From: Symbiodinium natans
Lineage: Eukaryota; Sar; Dinophyceae; Suessiales; Symbiodiniaceae
DNA length: 64,000 nucleotides
NCBI GenBank assembly: GCA_905221605.1
Contig: CAJNDS010000227.1
Location: 97,501 to 161,500, forward strand
Direction: 5' to 3'
Numbering within the stretch: the stretch's first letter is position 1; every line of letters starts with the position of its first letter. The notes beneath the pieces were generated by a model that was given only the letters and a program-made list of their open reading frames with translations, did no database searches and had not been told where the DNA came from. Shown in pieces: positions 36,225 through 48,535 of this stretch. Made by a program: the position numbers and the translations under genes.

Positions 36225-36425
36225 TTGTAGGGTGTAGGGTTAGGGGTTTAGGGTTTAGGGGTTGTAGGGCTTGGGGCGTTTACAGCTTAAGGATCTTACT
36301 TGTTACTGTTTAGGGATTTTAGGAATCAGAGGTTTGAGCGTTTGAAGGTTTAGGGAGTTGAGGGTGTATGGGTAGGGGAAAGGAACTTAGGGTTTCGGGT
36401 TTATGTAGGGTTTAGGGTTTTTGGC
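36225..36425. repeat. interstitial telomere-like TTTAGGG block
   Basis: Many copies or near copies of TTTAGGG (for example gggttaggggtttagggttt) lie in plus orientation, mixed with diverged units such as gttgtagggcttgggg. TTTAGGG is the plant- and dinoflagellate-type telomere repeat. Confidence 0.85.
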
Positions 36426-38741
36426 GCTTAAAGCTCCAGACAGTAAAGCAGACAAACACTACACAAACAATGCCACCACCAGACTGTCTCAGAATGATAT
36501 ACGTGCGCTCCTATCTCAGGTTATGTGGTTGCAGCTCAAGTTGTTCAAGACCCTGCATGGACCTTGGTGGCACTTGCGCGGACACTGCGAACTTAAAACC
36601 TCCCACACATTGCAGGGTTCAGAGCCCAACAAAAACAAGACAAGAATTCTTGGACGACAATTTTATGGAACTCAAATGAACGGAAGCACTTTCAATTGCT
36701 CTGGAAGGGCGTGGTATGCTTTGGAAGGGCATGGCTCGTAGGACAAAAACGACACATAAGCACGAATGTGTCCTCGTCATGGCTGTGAGAAGCTTCGTTT
36801 CCCTTGTGTTCCTTGATTTTTCGGCGGCCATTTACCACTCGCATCAGCACTCACATCAGCAGTGAGGATCGCACGTGACCTGCTGCTTCGCTTGATGTTC
36901 GGAACAAACGTAGCACCTGTCTCTCCACTGCAATCTCAAGACAGACAATGCAGGCTGACCTGTCACAGAGTGGCAAGATACAGAGGACACATATTTCACA
37001 CCTTCTCGTAGCGGTGAAAGCAACAACATCCGATCCTTGAGGAACCCCGAAGGTCCGAAGGTCTACCACAGGAACCTCGCAATGCCCGAATGTGATCTAA
37101 ACTTTAAGGAATAACACATGTCAGTCACATTATAATATGTTACAACCATGAGCCTTTGAGCCATGTTGTCAGCACACAGGAGGCATGTCAACCAAGAATA
37201 CATTACGGTTAAGCGTCGCAGAACCTGGTGACTACTAGTTCCTGTTTCGGGCCTGGGCCTGGTTGCCTGTCATGGGCTCAGGGCTATGAGGTTTTCCCCT
37301 ATTTCGTGCCTCTGGTCTCATTCCGTGCAAAAAACGCTGGCTGCGCAAGCTCTATCACAAACAAAACCAACTCGGTTGACAAGCTCTGCCGCTCCACGGG
37401 TGAATCCTTTCTTTCCTTTCTTTCACCATGTGTCCAGCAAGTGGGCAGCAAAAATCATGCTTGATGGTCTTCGCGTCTGCTCCGCTCTGCAATGCCTACG
37501 GTCACCATAGTACGCACCAAATTCCAAAACTGCCTCTCTTGGACATCATGTGCTGGGCTCTTGTTTCATTGGGGAAGGATGGCCAAGCTGACGAGTCAAG
37601 AAGCATCCCGCCATTTTGGAATGCAAAAAATGCTTGGAGCTAGATTCTAACGATTCATGTTGAGTTCCGACAAACTCAATAGTAAAATAATAACCCCCAC
37701 ATTATAAGATCTGAAATTTGAAGCCTCCCGCCAAAGCGCTCTGGAACCTTAAAGTTTTGAGAATTGAAGTCTTGGTCTCTCTGTAAGATTAAAAAACCAC
37801 ATAACACAGTGTTGAGACAGTCAAGCTGTCAAGTTTTCAAGGGGATTGATAGCCCACGATCGCCCGGAGTTAAGAACAATAACCTGGAGAAGCGTTTCAG
37901 AACAGAGTGCAAGGCTCGGGGGCTCCGGAGTCAAACTTTGAAACCCCTTAAGGCGGCTAAAGCCCAAGATCGGAGACCTTTTTGAAACCTTATTGTAGGG
38001 CTTCCAGGCTTGACGTCTTCAAGGCTGCTTACGGAAACCAGGCCCAGTAAAACGCAATAAAGCCTATTCAAATAAATAAAGAAATGCAAAACAGGAGAAG
38101 CCCCGTGGAGGCGTCCCGCCACAAGAAAAAATTTGACCCCGCCCCTCCCCCCAAACAAATGCTCACAAACTGGATTCATGAGGTCCCTAGTGCTGCCCTA
38201 CGATTCCGCTAACAAGTTGAGGGGCACTTGTTTATCTTTCGAAGCACCTGCCGGAAGACCCTCCCAAAACTTGCATCGCACTGCCTTCCCCATGGATTCA
38301 CTGTCTTTCACGTGCACCTCTGGGCATCGCAACTTGACATGGGCATGCGTCGATTCATCATCTGCAGACGGTGAGATACCACGATACCCTTTGCGAGATT
38401 TGGCTTATCAAGTCGCTTGGGTCACGGCTTTGAGCTTCACACCTGGCAAAACGAGCACCTTTCGGACGAAACACGAAGAAGCAAAACTCGTCCGACGCGC
38501 ATCAAAAAACGTTGCACCAACCATGATTTGCCGGCCCTGCATAGCCACAACATTGCAAGTAAGCGATGGGCCCTTGTTGTCTCGCCTGCCTGAACGAAGC
38601 TGGAGCAGACAGAATCCAATTTTGCAGTGGAAAATGTTGCCAGCCGCGGGCCGTAGTTAACGCGGCCCTGACAGTTCCAGCCTTTGGCCGCGGGTACTGC
38701 ACTTTCTGACCCGGAAGAACGTCGGCAATCTTTCTGCCAGC

Positions 38742-38870
38742 CTGCGCAACGAAACCGGATACGTATGACGCGCCCAGCTTCAAGCGATATTTCAGGGATC
38801 TCCATGCCCTCAACCGAAGTCCAGTCCTTGTAGACGCGAACATTGTTGGTCAGCTCCAGAGTGAACCTGG
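38742..38870 (-). CDS. candidate single exon, unrecognised
   Basis: Acceptor gtgctag and a GC donor (gctggc) bound an open stretch reading ARFTLELTNNVRVYKDWTSV and then EGMEIPEISLEAGRVIRIRF, ending in RCA. It looks like a beta-rich domain. No other exon could be joined to it and no family is recognised. Confidence 0.33.
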
Positions 38871-39289
38871 CTAGCACAGCCCATAGCCCATCCGCCCACT
38901 AGCGCATCCTTCAAGGGATTTGGGCTCGGGAATTCTGTTTCCACTGCATAGCAAGCTAGCTCACCACAAGCTGCACTCTTCCAACTGGCATATGAATCGA
39001 AAATCTAAGAACAACGCGGAGCCAGCACGTGCATGGTAAGAAACGCATAGCACCCCTTCAGGATTGTGAGGCATCACATCCTATAGACAGCGCCGCTAAA
39101 CCATGCTGGAGCTTACTGCAGAACCGTTCCTCGCCAAGTACAAGTACAGGCCAAGGATGAGGTGGACACACGCGCACTGGAAGCAGATCCAGCAAACTGT
39201 CAAGAAGCAACAACACAACTTGAGCCAACAAAACACAGAAAGACCATGGAGGAATCACGGTGCCACGCGGGCAAGGACCTTAATGCGCA

Positions 39290-40060
39290 AACTGATGCCA
39301 CGAAGCTCTGCAGCTTTCGCGATGCCACGAAGCTCTGCAGCTCTCGCAAGATGTCGAGGCCGTGTAGTTGTCGAAATTCTGCAGCTTTCGAGGTCTTTTA
39401 ACATAGTGAACACCCACGTGTACAGCGAGCCTCTGCAGCTCTCTGCTTGTCAGAGATTTCATGAGACCCGACGTGGAAAAGCGATTACAACTTCCCAATT
39501 TGGCCGAACATGTAAAAGCGACGACAGCTTCGCCCTGTCAAGCACTGTCCAGCCCACAGTGAGGACCGCACTTCGTCAGCACACATGGCCACGAAGCTCG
39601 GCAGCTCTTGCAGCCCACATCGAATGATTTAGCTAGCACAGACGTCCAGAAGCGACGACCGTTTCACATTTGGCGAGCCCAGACATCCAAATGTGACGAC
39701 AGCATTTAAGTACCACCCCATTTCTTGTTGCTCCACCCCAACCATGTGTAGATTTTCAGGCATCTCCGGGTGAGGCTCATGATGGCTCATGCGTATCCTT
39801 TTTGGTCTCTGCAGGAGGAAGTGGTTGCCTGCACAAGGCAAATGAAGCATGGAGTTGCGCCACGCCGGATGGGCCGGCAGCTCAACTCAGGGATGGGCAG
39901 CGCGGGTATGCGCGGGTTGTTGTGCTGAGTGCGGGTCTGGCTGTGCTTCTGACCCGCGGCCGGATGCGCAGCTTTCATGGGCCAAGTCACCCAGACGTCC
40001 AAAAGCGACGAAACCCAGAAGCCAAAAAAGCGATGACAGTTTCGAGGACAGCAAGCGCGG
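39290..40060. repeat. dispersed degenerate repeats around CACGAAGCTCTGCAGCT and CAGACGTCCAAAAGCGACGA
   Basis: The motif gccacgaagctctgcagct occurs near 39298 and 39322, with a variant near 39588. The motif cagacgtccaaaagcgacga has variants near 39643, 39680 and 39990, and traces near 39517 and 40024. No gene is supported between 38871 and 40362. Confidence 0.65.
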
Positions 40061-40362
40061 CCACGCCCGGCGGGAGCACGTGTTACGGGCAAGATGCGAG
40101 CAAGCTTCGAGAAAAACACATGGTCAGGGCCACAAGCGCCGCCACTCGCACCGTGTGGGCCACTCGATCTAGCCCCTCTGACGTTCACGGAAAACCCCTT
40201 AGTGACTGCCTTAGTGTTGCCACGCTGCTTGGGGAATTTTGTTTCTCCCGAAGGAAGCCTAAGTATGCGTAAAAACATCATCCAAAGCGGTTGCTGGAGG
40301 ACCTCCACCCGCATAAAACGCAATGCGGAATGGAGTGACTTTCGGCATTGCGAAAACGATAC

Positions 40363-42690
40363 CCTTGCGCCTTACGATACCTAACAATACGCCGGTTTCG
40401 GATCAGCCCATCGACATAATCCTGCACCGCCAGATTACAAAGTTCATCACAGTGGTCGTGGCAGGAAGTGCGTCGGATTCGCTTTAGTTCGGAGCCGTCC
40501 ACATCCTGCGCATACTCAGTCTCTACGGTGGCCTTGGCGATGTACTGTTGAAGAACACTGCAAGAAGTGATGACTCATGCAACATGACCCAACGAATCCG
40601 ATGCGAAAAAGCAGACCATGATGGGCCAAAGTCTGAGTACAACCATTATCTAAGCAATCCAGACAGCAAGAAGCAGTGCCCTCGCCGACCAGGGCTCGCG
40701 GCTCTCCGCTTCATGTGCCGTGGAAGACCAACACGCAGTCGCGCTAGGATCCTGGGCCAAGATCCTCTACAGCATGCTCTTCCTTTCAAGCCCATTGCAT
40801 CCCGAGGACATCTCTTGAACACAAACACGACAGAAGCTATGAGTCCATGACTCCTACTGGTAGTTTGGCTTGGGGTTGAGACATCCTGGAGTACCTACAG
40901 GAGATCCCGCGGCCTGGTGCTACGGCCCGTCTTCTTGTCGAGGATGCGATGGCCCACTTTGCGGACGAAGGTATGCAGATTCTCAGCAAGCGCTGGGTCC
41001 TCCAGACTATCAGGGATACATGCTGTGGCAGAAATTTCGGCAGAGTTAAGGTGCAGAAGCCGCAGAAAAACCGCAAGCAATGACGAAAGATCTAAGAGCC
41101 GCGACTGGCCTCTCTCCCGGGAGGTGTCCTCAAATCTTCAGGCACATGCAAGTGCGACCTCAGGGACTCGGCGTGGCACAGTGCTGCAGCACCCAGCACG
41201 GGGATCGGTCTCGGCCATCATAAGCTTATGCTAGGATCTGCGATGCTGTCAGGATGGCGGATGGCACATCGGGAGTGCCAAGAGTAAGCCGCGAGCACCG
41301 AGCGAAGCAAGTTCTCACGCGCTGATTCCTGAAGCTCCTTGGAATTCGGTTCGCACTCGTTCTACCATGTTACCATCCACAACTCAAACTTGCTGTCATT
41401 TCGTTCCTGGGGCAGGCTCCATTGAAGGAACAGCATCGAGAGCAGACTTAGCATCGGTCTTGCCCGACTTCAGCATGAAGGCCCTGGGAATGTCAGGAGG
41501 ACCGAGGGTTGATTGACAGGCTCAGAGCTGTGGTCACATGGAGCCACACTGCATGAGACCAACAAAGATGGCAGAGTGACGCTTTCAGCTTCTTCCTCGC
41601 CAGAGATTCGGTTACGCCCACGCGGTGTTCCTGGACAAGGGAGACTGCTCTAAAACATGAACACCAACATGCAGCAGCTGAGCTCGTTGACCACTTATAC
41701 TGCCCCTGCACAGCACGACACCCTGAGGCAACCACCAGCCAAGGACGAGCTGGTTCAGACTTCCTTCGGCTGAAAGGAACCGCTCTAACCGCCCCTCATT
41801 TCGCTGGACATAAGCAGCTGCCTCTTATCGCCATCCACATCACAGTAGAGCGCTGGCGTCACCCGCCAATCAAAGCATTCTTCCTCGGCTGGCGGAACAG
41901 TTCTGGAGCTGTACGAGTCTACAAGATGCACTAGCCAGCTGTGAAAGCATGGCCCAAGCTTGATTTGACCCACAGTTGTCAACTGACAGAGCAGCGATGG
42001 ATAGATCATTGAAGATGCTTTATGTAGCAGTGAGATGACACTGAATGCTTGCGCGGCGAGGTACGCGGAAATGTGGCTGCCCAAGCATCCAGTCCGCCTC
42101 AGACAATCAGCAAACAAGAACTTAACAACAGACAAAGGACTCACACCTCGCATTCGTTCATGCCTTGCTGGTCTCCATGCCAGCATGGTTCGAAACAGTC
42201 AACAACCCAGAGCCCCCAAGCCCCAGTCCATCAACCGACAGCATGAATCTATTCATCTTTGTGGAAGCTCGTCACGCACCATGAAATCCCTGGCTTTCAT
42301 TCCAGCACAAGGCTATATAGCTCGTCATGGGACGGCAATTTCTTCTTGCAGAGATGCGATAGCGCCTGATGCAAGTAGTAAGCCTTTCACAAGACACTCC
42401 AACAGCATTGTGGCACACTGTGACAACAAATCCCGACGTCAAATTCTTGCCATAGCTGTGTTGCCAAGGAGTTGGCAAGGTTGAAGAACTCATCATGAGG
42501 CGGCACCTGCTAGCGCATGATGGAAGCAAAGGAGCGCGTGCTGACTGAGGAGCTCAGGACTGGCAGCACACTCAAGCTGCACACAGCTTACTCTCATCAT
42601 GGAGTCAACAGATGCCTCGTCTTTTGCATCATAGCTATGAGGAGTGATACCGAAGAGTCGCCTGCGCATGGCTCCGAAGGTCGCGGACAT
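40363..42690 (-). CDS. unrecognised multi-exon gene with a likely start exon (3' end not found)
   Basis: The probable first exon, 42592-42690, starts at an ATG, has exactly 33 codons (MSATFGAMRRRLFGITPHSY and then DAKDEASVDSMMR) and ends at a GTAAGC donor. A stretch at about 42300-42370 follows acceptor tgcatcag (ALSHLCKKKLPSHDELYSLV). About 41790-42040 follows attcag (VISLLHKASSMIYPSLLCQL, then FDWRVTPALYCDVDGDKRQL) with a GT donor. About 40899-41091 follows ctcttag (SAEISATACIPDSLEDPALA, then FVRKVGHRILDKKTGRSTRP) with donor gtaggt. About 40363-40544 follows caacag (YIAKATVETEYAQDVDGSEL, then CDELCNLAVQDYVDGLIRNR) with donor gtatcg. Phases require at least one further exon between the last two. 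The N-terminus is Arg-rich and could be an organelle presequence. No family is recognised. Confidence 0.55.
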
Positions 42691-45600
42691 TGTGGTGGAG
42701 AAACACTACCAAGGAGTCGCAAGTGCGAACACGCGCAAAACACAAGCTGGCTCGATTCATCATCAAATTGCATCGACGGCGCTGGTTCATCAGGCTTCTG
42801 CCGACTTGGAAGAACTCATCCCACCTGCAAAACTCCCAAAAGCCACTGGGATTTGGCACCTAACCCACTATCCGAAGCGGGAGACACTGCCCGAACCTCC
42901 AAATGGGTTCAAAGAACTGCGCAATACTGTTCACATACACTCACACACCACTGTCTTGCAGCTGTTCTGAGCGTGAGTGACTCACAACCGCCTGAGTTTA
43001 CCCGATGTTGGAGCAAACACGTCGACGAAGATGTCCACCAGGTCCTGCTGAACATTCGATGAAGCATTTGCAGAGAGGACTAGACATAGATTCTGGAGTG
43101 CAGAAAAGATGTTCGAAGATCTGTAACTCACATCTTGGGCAGAGGACACCTTTGGCTACCTGCTTTCGAAAACATGTTTTCTAAAGGTGACCATCCATCA
43201 GTAGACATTCGTTTTTTGCGCGAATTGTGGTTGCCGCAGCTGGCAGCTTCCCAAACCCAGAAGATGCCAGCAGCCCAAGTCGTGAAGCTGAAACCACGTA
43301 TACCTTGTACCCTGAATAGACTTAGACGCACATGCAGCCAAGACAAGCCCTGACATCAACATCATTGAACCTTGCGCTCGCACAGCACTCGCCCTTGCCG
43401 CTGGGCTCCACGCAGACTTTTCGTGGGCGAAATATCACCCCCCCACCCGCCCTTGAACGATCCCCCTGTCACATGGTGCAAAACATACAAGTCAACACAA
43501 ACACTTGTAGACTACTCCAGATTGCTTGCTTGAGATCGCCCAGCGGTCCACAGATGTTCTGGGATTCGGCCATTGCTGGGTGGTCTGCCAATCGTAGTTC
43601 AGATCCCTCAGCTCCAAGCTGTCCTCTGCAGAATGGAACGACTTTATCCTAGAACTACAGTAGTACTGCGTGCAGTGTCGGGGTGTCGTGTGCATCGTTG
43701 ACATTCACTGACCCTGGGGAGGGGGGGGAGTTCACTGACTGACTCACCAAGCCAAGACCGGCAGTCCATCCTCCAAGCAGTGCTGGTACCAATCCATCTT
43801 CCGAATAGGCTTCACGACCTGGAAACGGTCGTGAAATGGCACTGAGGTGCAATGAGGGTGGCTGGAGGAGTGCCGAAAACAGCGATGGAACAACTTCTCA
43901 CGTTGTATGTGAGCATCAAATTCTTGATCTCGCCGTGACAAATTAGGCTGGACGTCTAGCTCCGTATACGCAACCACCTAACCTGACTTGAGAGCAGGAC
44001 GGACGAGAGCTACTACTCCAGAAAATGCAGCTGCTGAAGCACTTGCTGAAGAAATGGCAGGGCCGTGTAACCTTAAATCCCTGAATCACAAGGAAGGTCA
44101 CCTTAAGTCGCATTTGCACCAACACAACAAGGTTGCAAACAAAGAACGCAAGCTCCAAGGAGGGATGACAGGCGAATCATGCGCACATGAGTCGTAGATC
44201 TAAGGGGCGAGTCGCAACATAGGAAACAACTCCAAACAAACAAAACCGAAAACCAAAGCCTTGAATTCCCAAAACCCGAGTCCAAAGTCTCGACCTGCCC
44301 CGAAATTGGCCCCCAATCAAAACCCTTAAGCCCTAAATGGCCGAAACCTGTAACCCACAACCCTCAACCCACCCTTGAACCTGACTCCAAAACCTAACCC
44401 AGCCTAACCTAAAGCAACTCCTGAAACCCGTAACCCGAAACCATAACTCACGATCCAGTGCAAACCCTGAAACTCCAAACCCTCAACCCCGACCCGCACC
44501 TGAAGATCCAACCCAACCCAACCCAACCTACCCTAACCTAACCTAAAACCCCACCGCCGAAACCCCTTACTCACAAGCCTGAATCCTAAACCCTATACCC
44601 TAAACTCCCTACGTGTAAACCCTGAAACGCCAAAACCCTGAGTCTCGACCTGCGTCCGAAGATCCAACCCAACCTAACCTAACCCAACCTCCCGAAAAAC
44701 GATCAAGAATGCGCAGCTTGTTTGCTGATTTGCTACCTTTGCTATAGGATATGTCTCTTGCTGCTTTCTGATTCATGGCCGCGCAAATCAGGCAAAATGT
44801 ATTGCGATTCGGTCTTCACCCCTCCAAGGAGCTAGCTATCGTGACAACACCCAACAATCCCCGCCATTGTCCACTTCCGGCCGATTCAGAACGACAAGCT
44901 GCACAACTGAGATGTGGGCCCAATCTGGGAACCAGCCCTCTTCCTTTGATCGCCTTCCTGACATCAGGAACATCAGGAAAAGTGATAAAAAGGTCAGCAC
45001 GCACGTGAGGAAGCAGGGACATGTCCGGCTCTGCCCATTGTCATGGGGACACCAAGTTTGAACGACCTTGCTTGGCAAAAACAGCAGGTGCCTTGGAAGT
45101 GGTGGTCAATCTGCACCTGATTCCCAGTGTTTGTGTGTGTGTGTGTGTGTTTGAATCTACCCCCCATTGCGCAGCACATCACAGCATGCTTCTACAAGAC
45201 AAGAAGAACACCCGGGCTTTGCAGAACCGCGTGTTCACAAGGTCCTGTCCTTGCACAGGCCATGTGCCCAGCCTTGCGGCCATAGGCCCAGTGTGTTTCC
45301 GCGTTGTGGACAATGACCTCCACTCTGTCCTCAGTGCCCAGTCCCCAATTTAATGCGCAAAGCTGTCGAACATGATAACATGGAGTGGCGCACCGATGTC
45401 GTCAGCGTGAGACGTTTGCCGTTGTGCTCCGCTCCTGCTCCAATCGGGGGCTCAGACGAGTACTTGCCGGAGAGAACTTTGGCTGCCAAACTGGAAACTA
45501 CGCTCAGGTTATCACACAAACGGGCCGAGACTACACCTCAACTGCAAAAGCGTGTGTTGACCTTGATGCCTGGAGTTCAAGCACAAACTGGCCTGGACAG

Positions 45601-45730
45601 TACTCATGGATGACATCACGTGTCCGCAAGGCCTGCCGCAATCAACAAACAGCAACCATGTAGGAACTGTCTCGTCCCCAACAACCGAACACAACCGACA
45701 AATTGTGCAGCCAGCACCACAGCAGCATCA
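42691..45730. other. spacer with telomere-like block
   Basis: No supported exon. The telomere-like CCCTAAA block occupies about 44230-44700 and a GT run sits at 45130-45150. Both strands are open for short distances near 45.35-45.6 kb without convincing splice sites. Confidence 0.45.
44230..44700. repeat. interstitial telomere-like CCCTAAA/AACCTAACC block
   Basis: The region is built from degenerate aaccctaaac, aacccaaccc, cctaacctaa and ctgaaacccgtaa units, in the orientation opposite to the block at 36.2 kb. Two longer sub-repeats share the pattern of a Cys/Arg-free tgaagatccaacccaaccta segment. Confidence 0.8.
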
Positions 45731-45734
45731 GACA

Positions 45735-46110
45735 TCAACTATCATCAAAAGCGCCATTGAGTGCACCGTTTGCATTGCCACTGCTTGGAGCAGCCACGAC
45801 CAGCAAACAGGTGCCGCTCCCAGGGAGATGGCACTCGCCTCGAATGCTGACCTTGGCTTCCCTGCGAATTTTGAAAAGATCAAGGTCTTCGGAGTACCCC
45901 TTTGACCAGAGCTCGAGCGCCCCAGCCTGCTCCAGATCCAGTTGGCGAGAAGCCGGCAGACGAGGTAGAAAGCCGAGCCAAGCGAAGGGCTCGAGCATGG
46001 ATGGGCAGTTGGCGGTCGAAACCAGTTGCTTTAGCAGGCAGCGCCAGACCGACCCAGGGCCCAAGGATCCCTTACTTCGGCCGTCCACCTCGAAGCCCCC
46101 CAGCCACGCA
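45735..46110 (-). CDS. candidate long exon, unrecognised
   Basis: A minus-strand frame of more than 110 codons reads ELFNAWLGGFEVDGRSKGSL, then QLVSTANCPSMLEPFAWLGF, then LELWSKGYSEDLDLFKIRRE. The frame looks coding, and its neighbours on the other strand look less so. Acceptor and donor are not fixed, and no family is recognised. Confidence 0.3.
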
Positions 46111-46273
46111 TTGAAAAGCTCGGCTTGCCCGTAGCCATCTCTCGGGACTTACCCCTCCATGGGTCATGCTTCGCCCCGGCTGAGGCATCGGCAGGTCGGC
46201 AAGCCCAAGGTTGGGACGAATTGCAGCACAGCCCTATCCCTGAACCAGCGGACAGGCACCTGCCGTCGGGCCT

Positions 46274-46303
46274 GTGCAAGCTAGTGCAAGCTAGTGCAAG
46301 CTA
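46274..46303. repeat. tandem triplication of a 10-bp unit
   Basis: The unit tgcaagctag occurs three times in a row, about 90 bp before dispersed-element copy B. Confidence 0.95.
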
Positions 46304-46390
46304 GCAAACGAAGGATTAAGAAAACCCAGCTGTTTCCCAACAAGGCAAGCTGCTACCAGAGCTCAGATGCGAATCCCGCAGTCATGCAGG

Positions 46391-46571
46391 CGTTAACCAT
46401 ATACTGCACTCCTATGCACATGCCACTCCCTCTGCATCATGAGCGCACGAACTTTTTAGCATCATGTCGCATGGAAAACAAATGGATTCGAGCCTCAATG
46501 GCTCAGCCGAGGCTCCACACTTATAACTGTGTTTAGTCCCTACCCAACCAACCATGCCGTAAACACAGGAA
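46391..46571. mobile_element. dispersed repeat, copy B (possible SINE-like element)
   Basis: This matches copy A (27371-27528) at high identity across its length and differs chiefly by an extra block of about 25 bp around actttttagcatcatgtcgc. The shared core carries the B-box-like GGCTCGAATCC on the minus strand. Flanks are unrelated to those of copy A, as expected for dispersal rather than segmental duplication. Confidence 0.6.
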
Positions 46572-47489
46572 AAGACAAGAAGCTTGCTAGCACAAGCCGT
46601 CCGGCTTCACACAGAAACGGAGAAAGGTTGAAGAAAAAGACCCTCGTGCTCGATGATCCTACTTAGTGAACACGAGCGCGTGCACCTCACTACACGCACC
46701 CGAGAGCACGCACGGTAGGAGCGAGGTCCTGAGTCCGGTCTGGTCTTGAAGAGCTAAGAGAAGCTCAGGGCACACAAGCACCAAGTGGCGGAGCGGCCAA
46801 CGCTTGAGAACACAGCTGCACAAGTCGCAACTGGCAAACATTTACATGCACTGAAATGTCGAATGCACAGACTAAGATTAACAGTGCAAAGACTCAGGCA
46901 AGACCAAAACGTCGAGGAGCCAAATGCTCAGCACGAGTCTCAACACTTCTAGTGCATGAGTTTCAACTAAAAGCACCCAAAACTGTGCACAGCGCTGTCA
47001 AACGACATGCGCAACACTTCAAAACTCTCAAACATCAAGAGAGCTTGACCCCGCAAGGCAACAGCACAGCTTCAACTCCAATGCCTGCTGCGTCATTTTG
47101 GACACCTCCTTCGGCAGGCCACTGCCGCTGTAAGGAAGAGATAGGCACGCAATCCTGGTACAGATGGAGTGCTGTGACATGTTTTCCATGCCTAGGGCAT
47201 AGGGACTCTGCGAGAGCAATCTGCAGCCGAGCAAGAACGTGCACGAACGTCAGGTGACCCGCGTGCATAGTGTCGTCATTTTGGGCGTTGCTGGTTCGGA
47301 TCCTCTCTGCTCCACTCTGCTCTGCTCTGCTGTCCGGCCCCTCTCCGATCCGAGCGTGTGCTGATTTCCCTCTCGGTGCAAACTTGAAGACTGGCAACGG
47401 GTGTGCCAGCTGAGCTGAGGGGAGAACCCTTCATCTTTCTTGTCGACCGTGTTTGTCAAGCGAACAACCTTCAGAAGAAGGCAGGTGGA

Positions 47490-47653
47490 TTGGGGCAGGT
47501 GGATTGCGGCAACGTTCGCTCTGTCCAACTCGGCAATCGCTGCTCGGTCTCCCGCTATGTCCGGGAGGAGCACATAGTCATCTACCTGCACAGCTATCTT
47601 CAGCTGGTAAAAGCGGATGTTGCGAGCACGACTCTGCAGGACGGCAAACCCTG
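47490..47653 (+). CDS. possible plus-strand exon, strand uncertain
   Basis: After ggggcag, a plus frame reads VDCGNVRSVQLGNRCSVSRY, then VREEHIVIYLHSYLQLVKAD. It meets a canonical donor (gtaagtg) at about 47653. The minus strand is also open here (KIAVQVDDYVLLPDIAGDRA), so the strand is not settled. If real and plus, it would be the only gene in this orientation. The rest of 46.6-48.5 kb holds only telomere-like sequence. Confidence 0.22.
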
Positions 47654-47954
47654 GTAAGTGAAAAAAAGTGGAGCCAGACTTGAGCCCGCGGCGAACTCGG
47701 GAAAAATCAGTAATGCCTTGGCCTCCAAGACCTCCTCGGGCCTCGGCCACAGGCAGGCAGCACATTGAGGGGCGCCTCCTTTGGAATGGAACGGATTCAT
47801 TGCAAGCCCGCGCTGCACCTAAGGCCTAAAGCAACAACGAATTTCACATCTGAGCAGCGTTCCCCAATTGGCTTCTGAGGCCCTGGCGCGTCAGGGCCTG
47901 GCATGTGTTGTCAGGCATGTGACGTGTCCGGGTCTGGGGGTCTTAAGGCTCTTG

Positions 47955-48410
47955 GGCAGGATTTAGGGTTAGGGTTCTCAAGCCCTACGTAAAGACCGTT
48001 CTAGCCCTAACACCCCAAGCCCTGAAACCTTAAGATGCAAAGGCCTGAACCCGAAGCCCGAATCCCGAACTCCGAACCCCTAGAACCACCCCACAACCAC
48101 ACCACAGCAGCGGGGGGGTGGGGACCACCTAGATCATGACCCTGAAGCCTACACCCTAAAACTTTAAAACATAAACTTGAAGATCTTGAGCTTCAAAAAC
48201 CTAAGCCCCAAAACCGTAGATCCCGAGAAGCTATTCGCTGAAACCCTAAATCCCTAGAACCCTAAGTACCCTACGCCCCAAACGCCAAACCCTAAACCAA
48301 GCCAAACCACAGCGGGGGAGGGAGGGAAACCCTGTGCCCCAAACCCTAAAACCCTAAATCAAGCCCGAAAACCAACCCACGACCACACCACAAAGGGGGG
48401 GAGGGCGGGC
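47955..48410. repeat. interstitial telomere-like CCCTAAA block with G-rich inserts
   Basis: Degenerate accctaaacc units alternate with a recurring motif of the type ccacaccacagc followed by a G-run (near 48100, 48310 and 48390). This gives a higher-order period of roughly 100-200 bp. Confidence 0.8.
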
Positions 48411-48535
48411 CGTCGAGCGCGTGACTATAAATGGTAAGGAGTCTGGCATCTTCGGGCCCCTGCCCCCCCTCAGGGTGCTGGGTTCTGGTTAAGGTTTAGT
48501 GAAAGTCGGGCAAGTAGCAGGCTCTGTCGAGCCCG

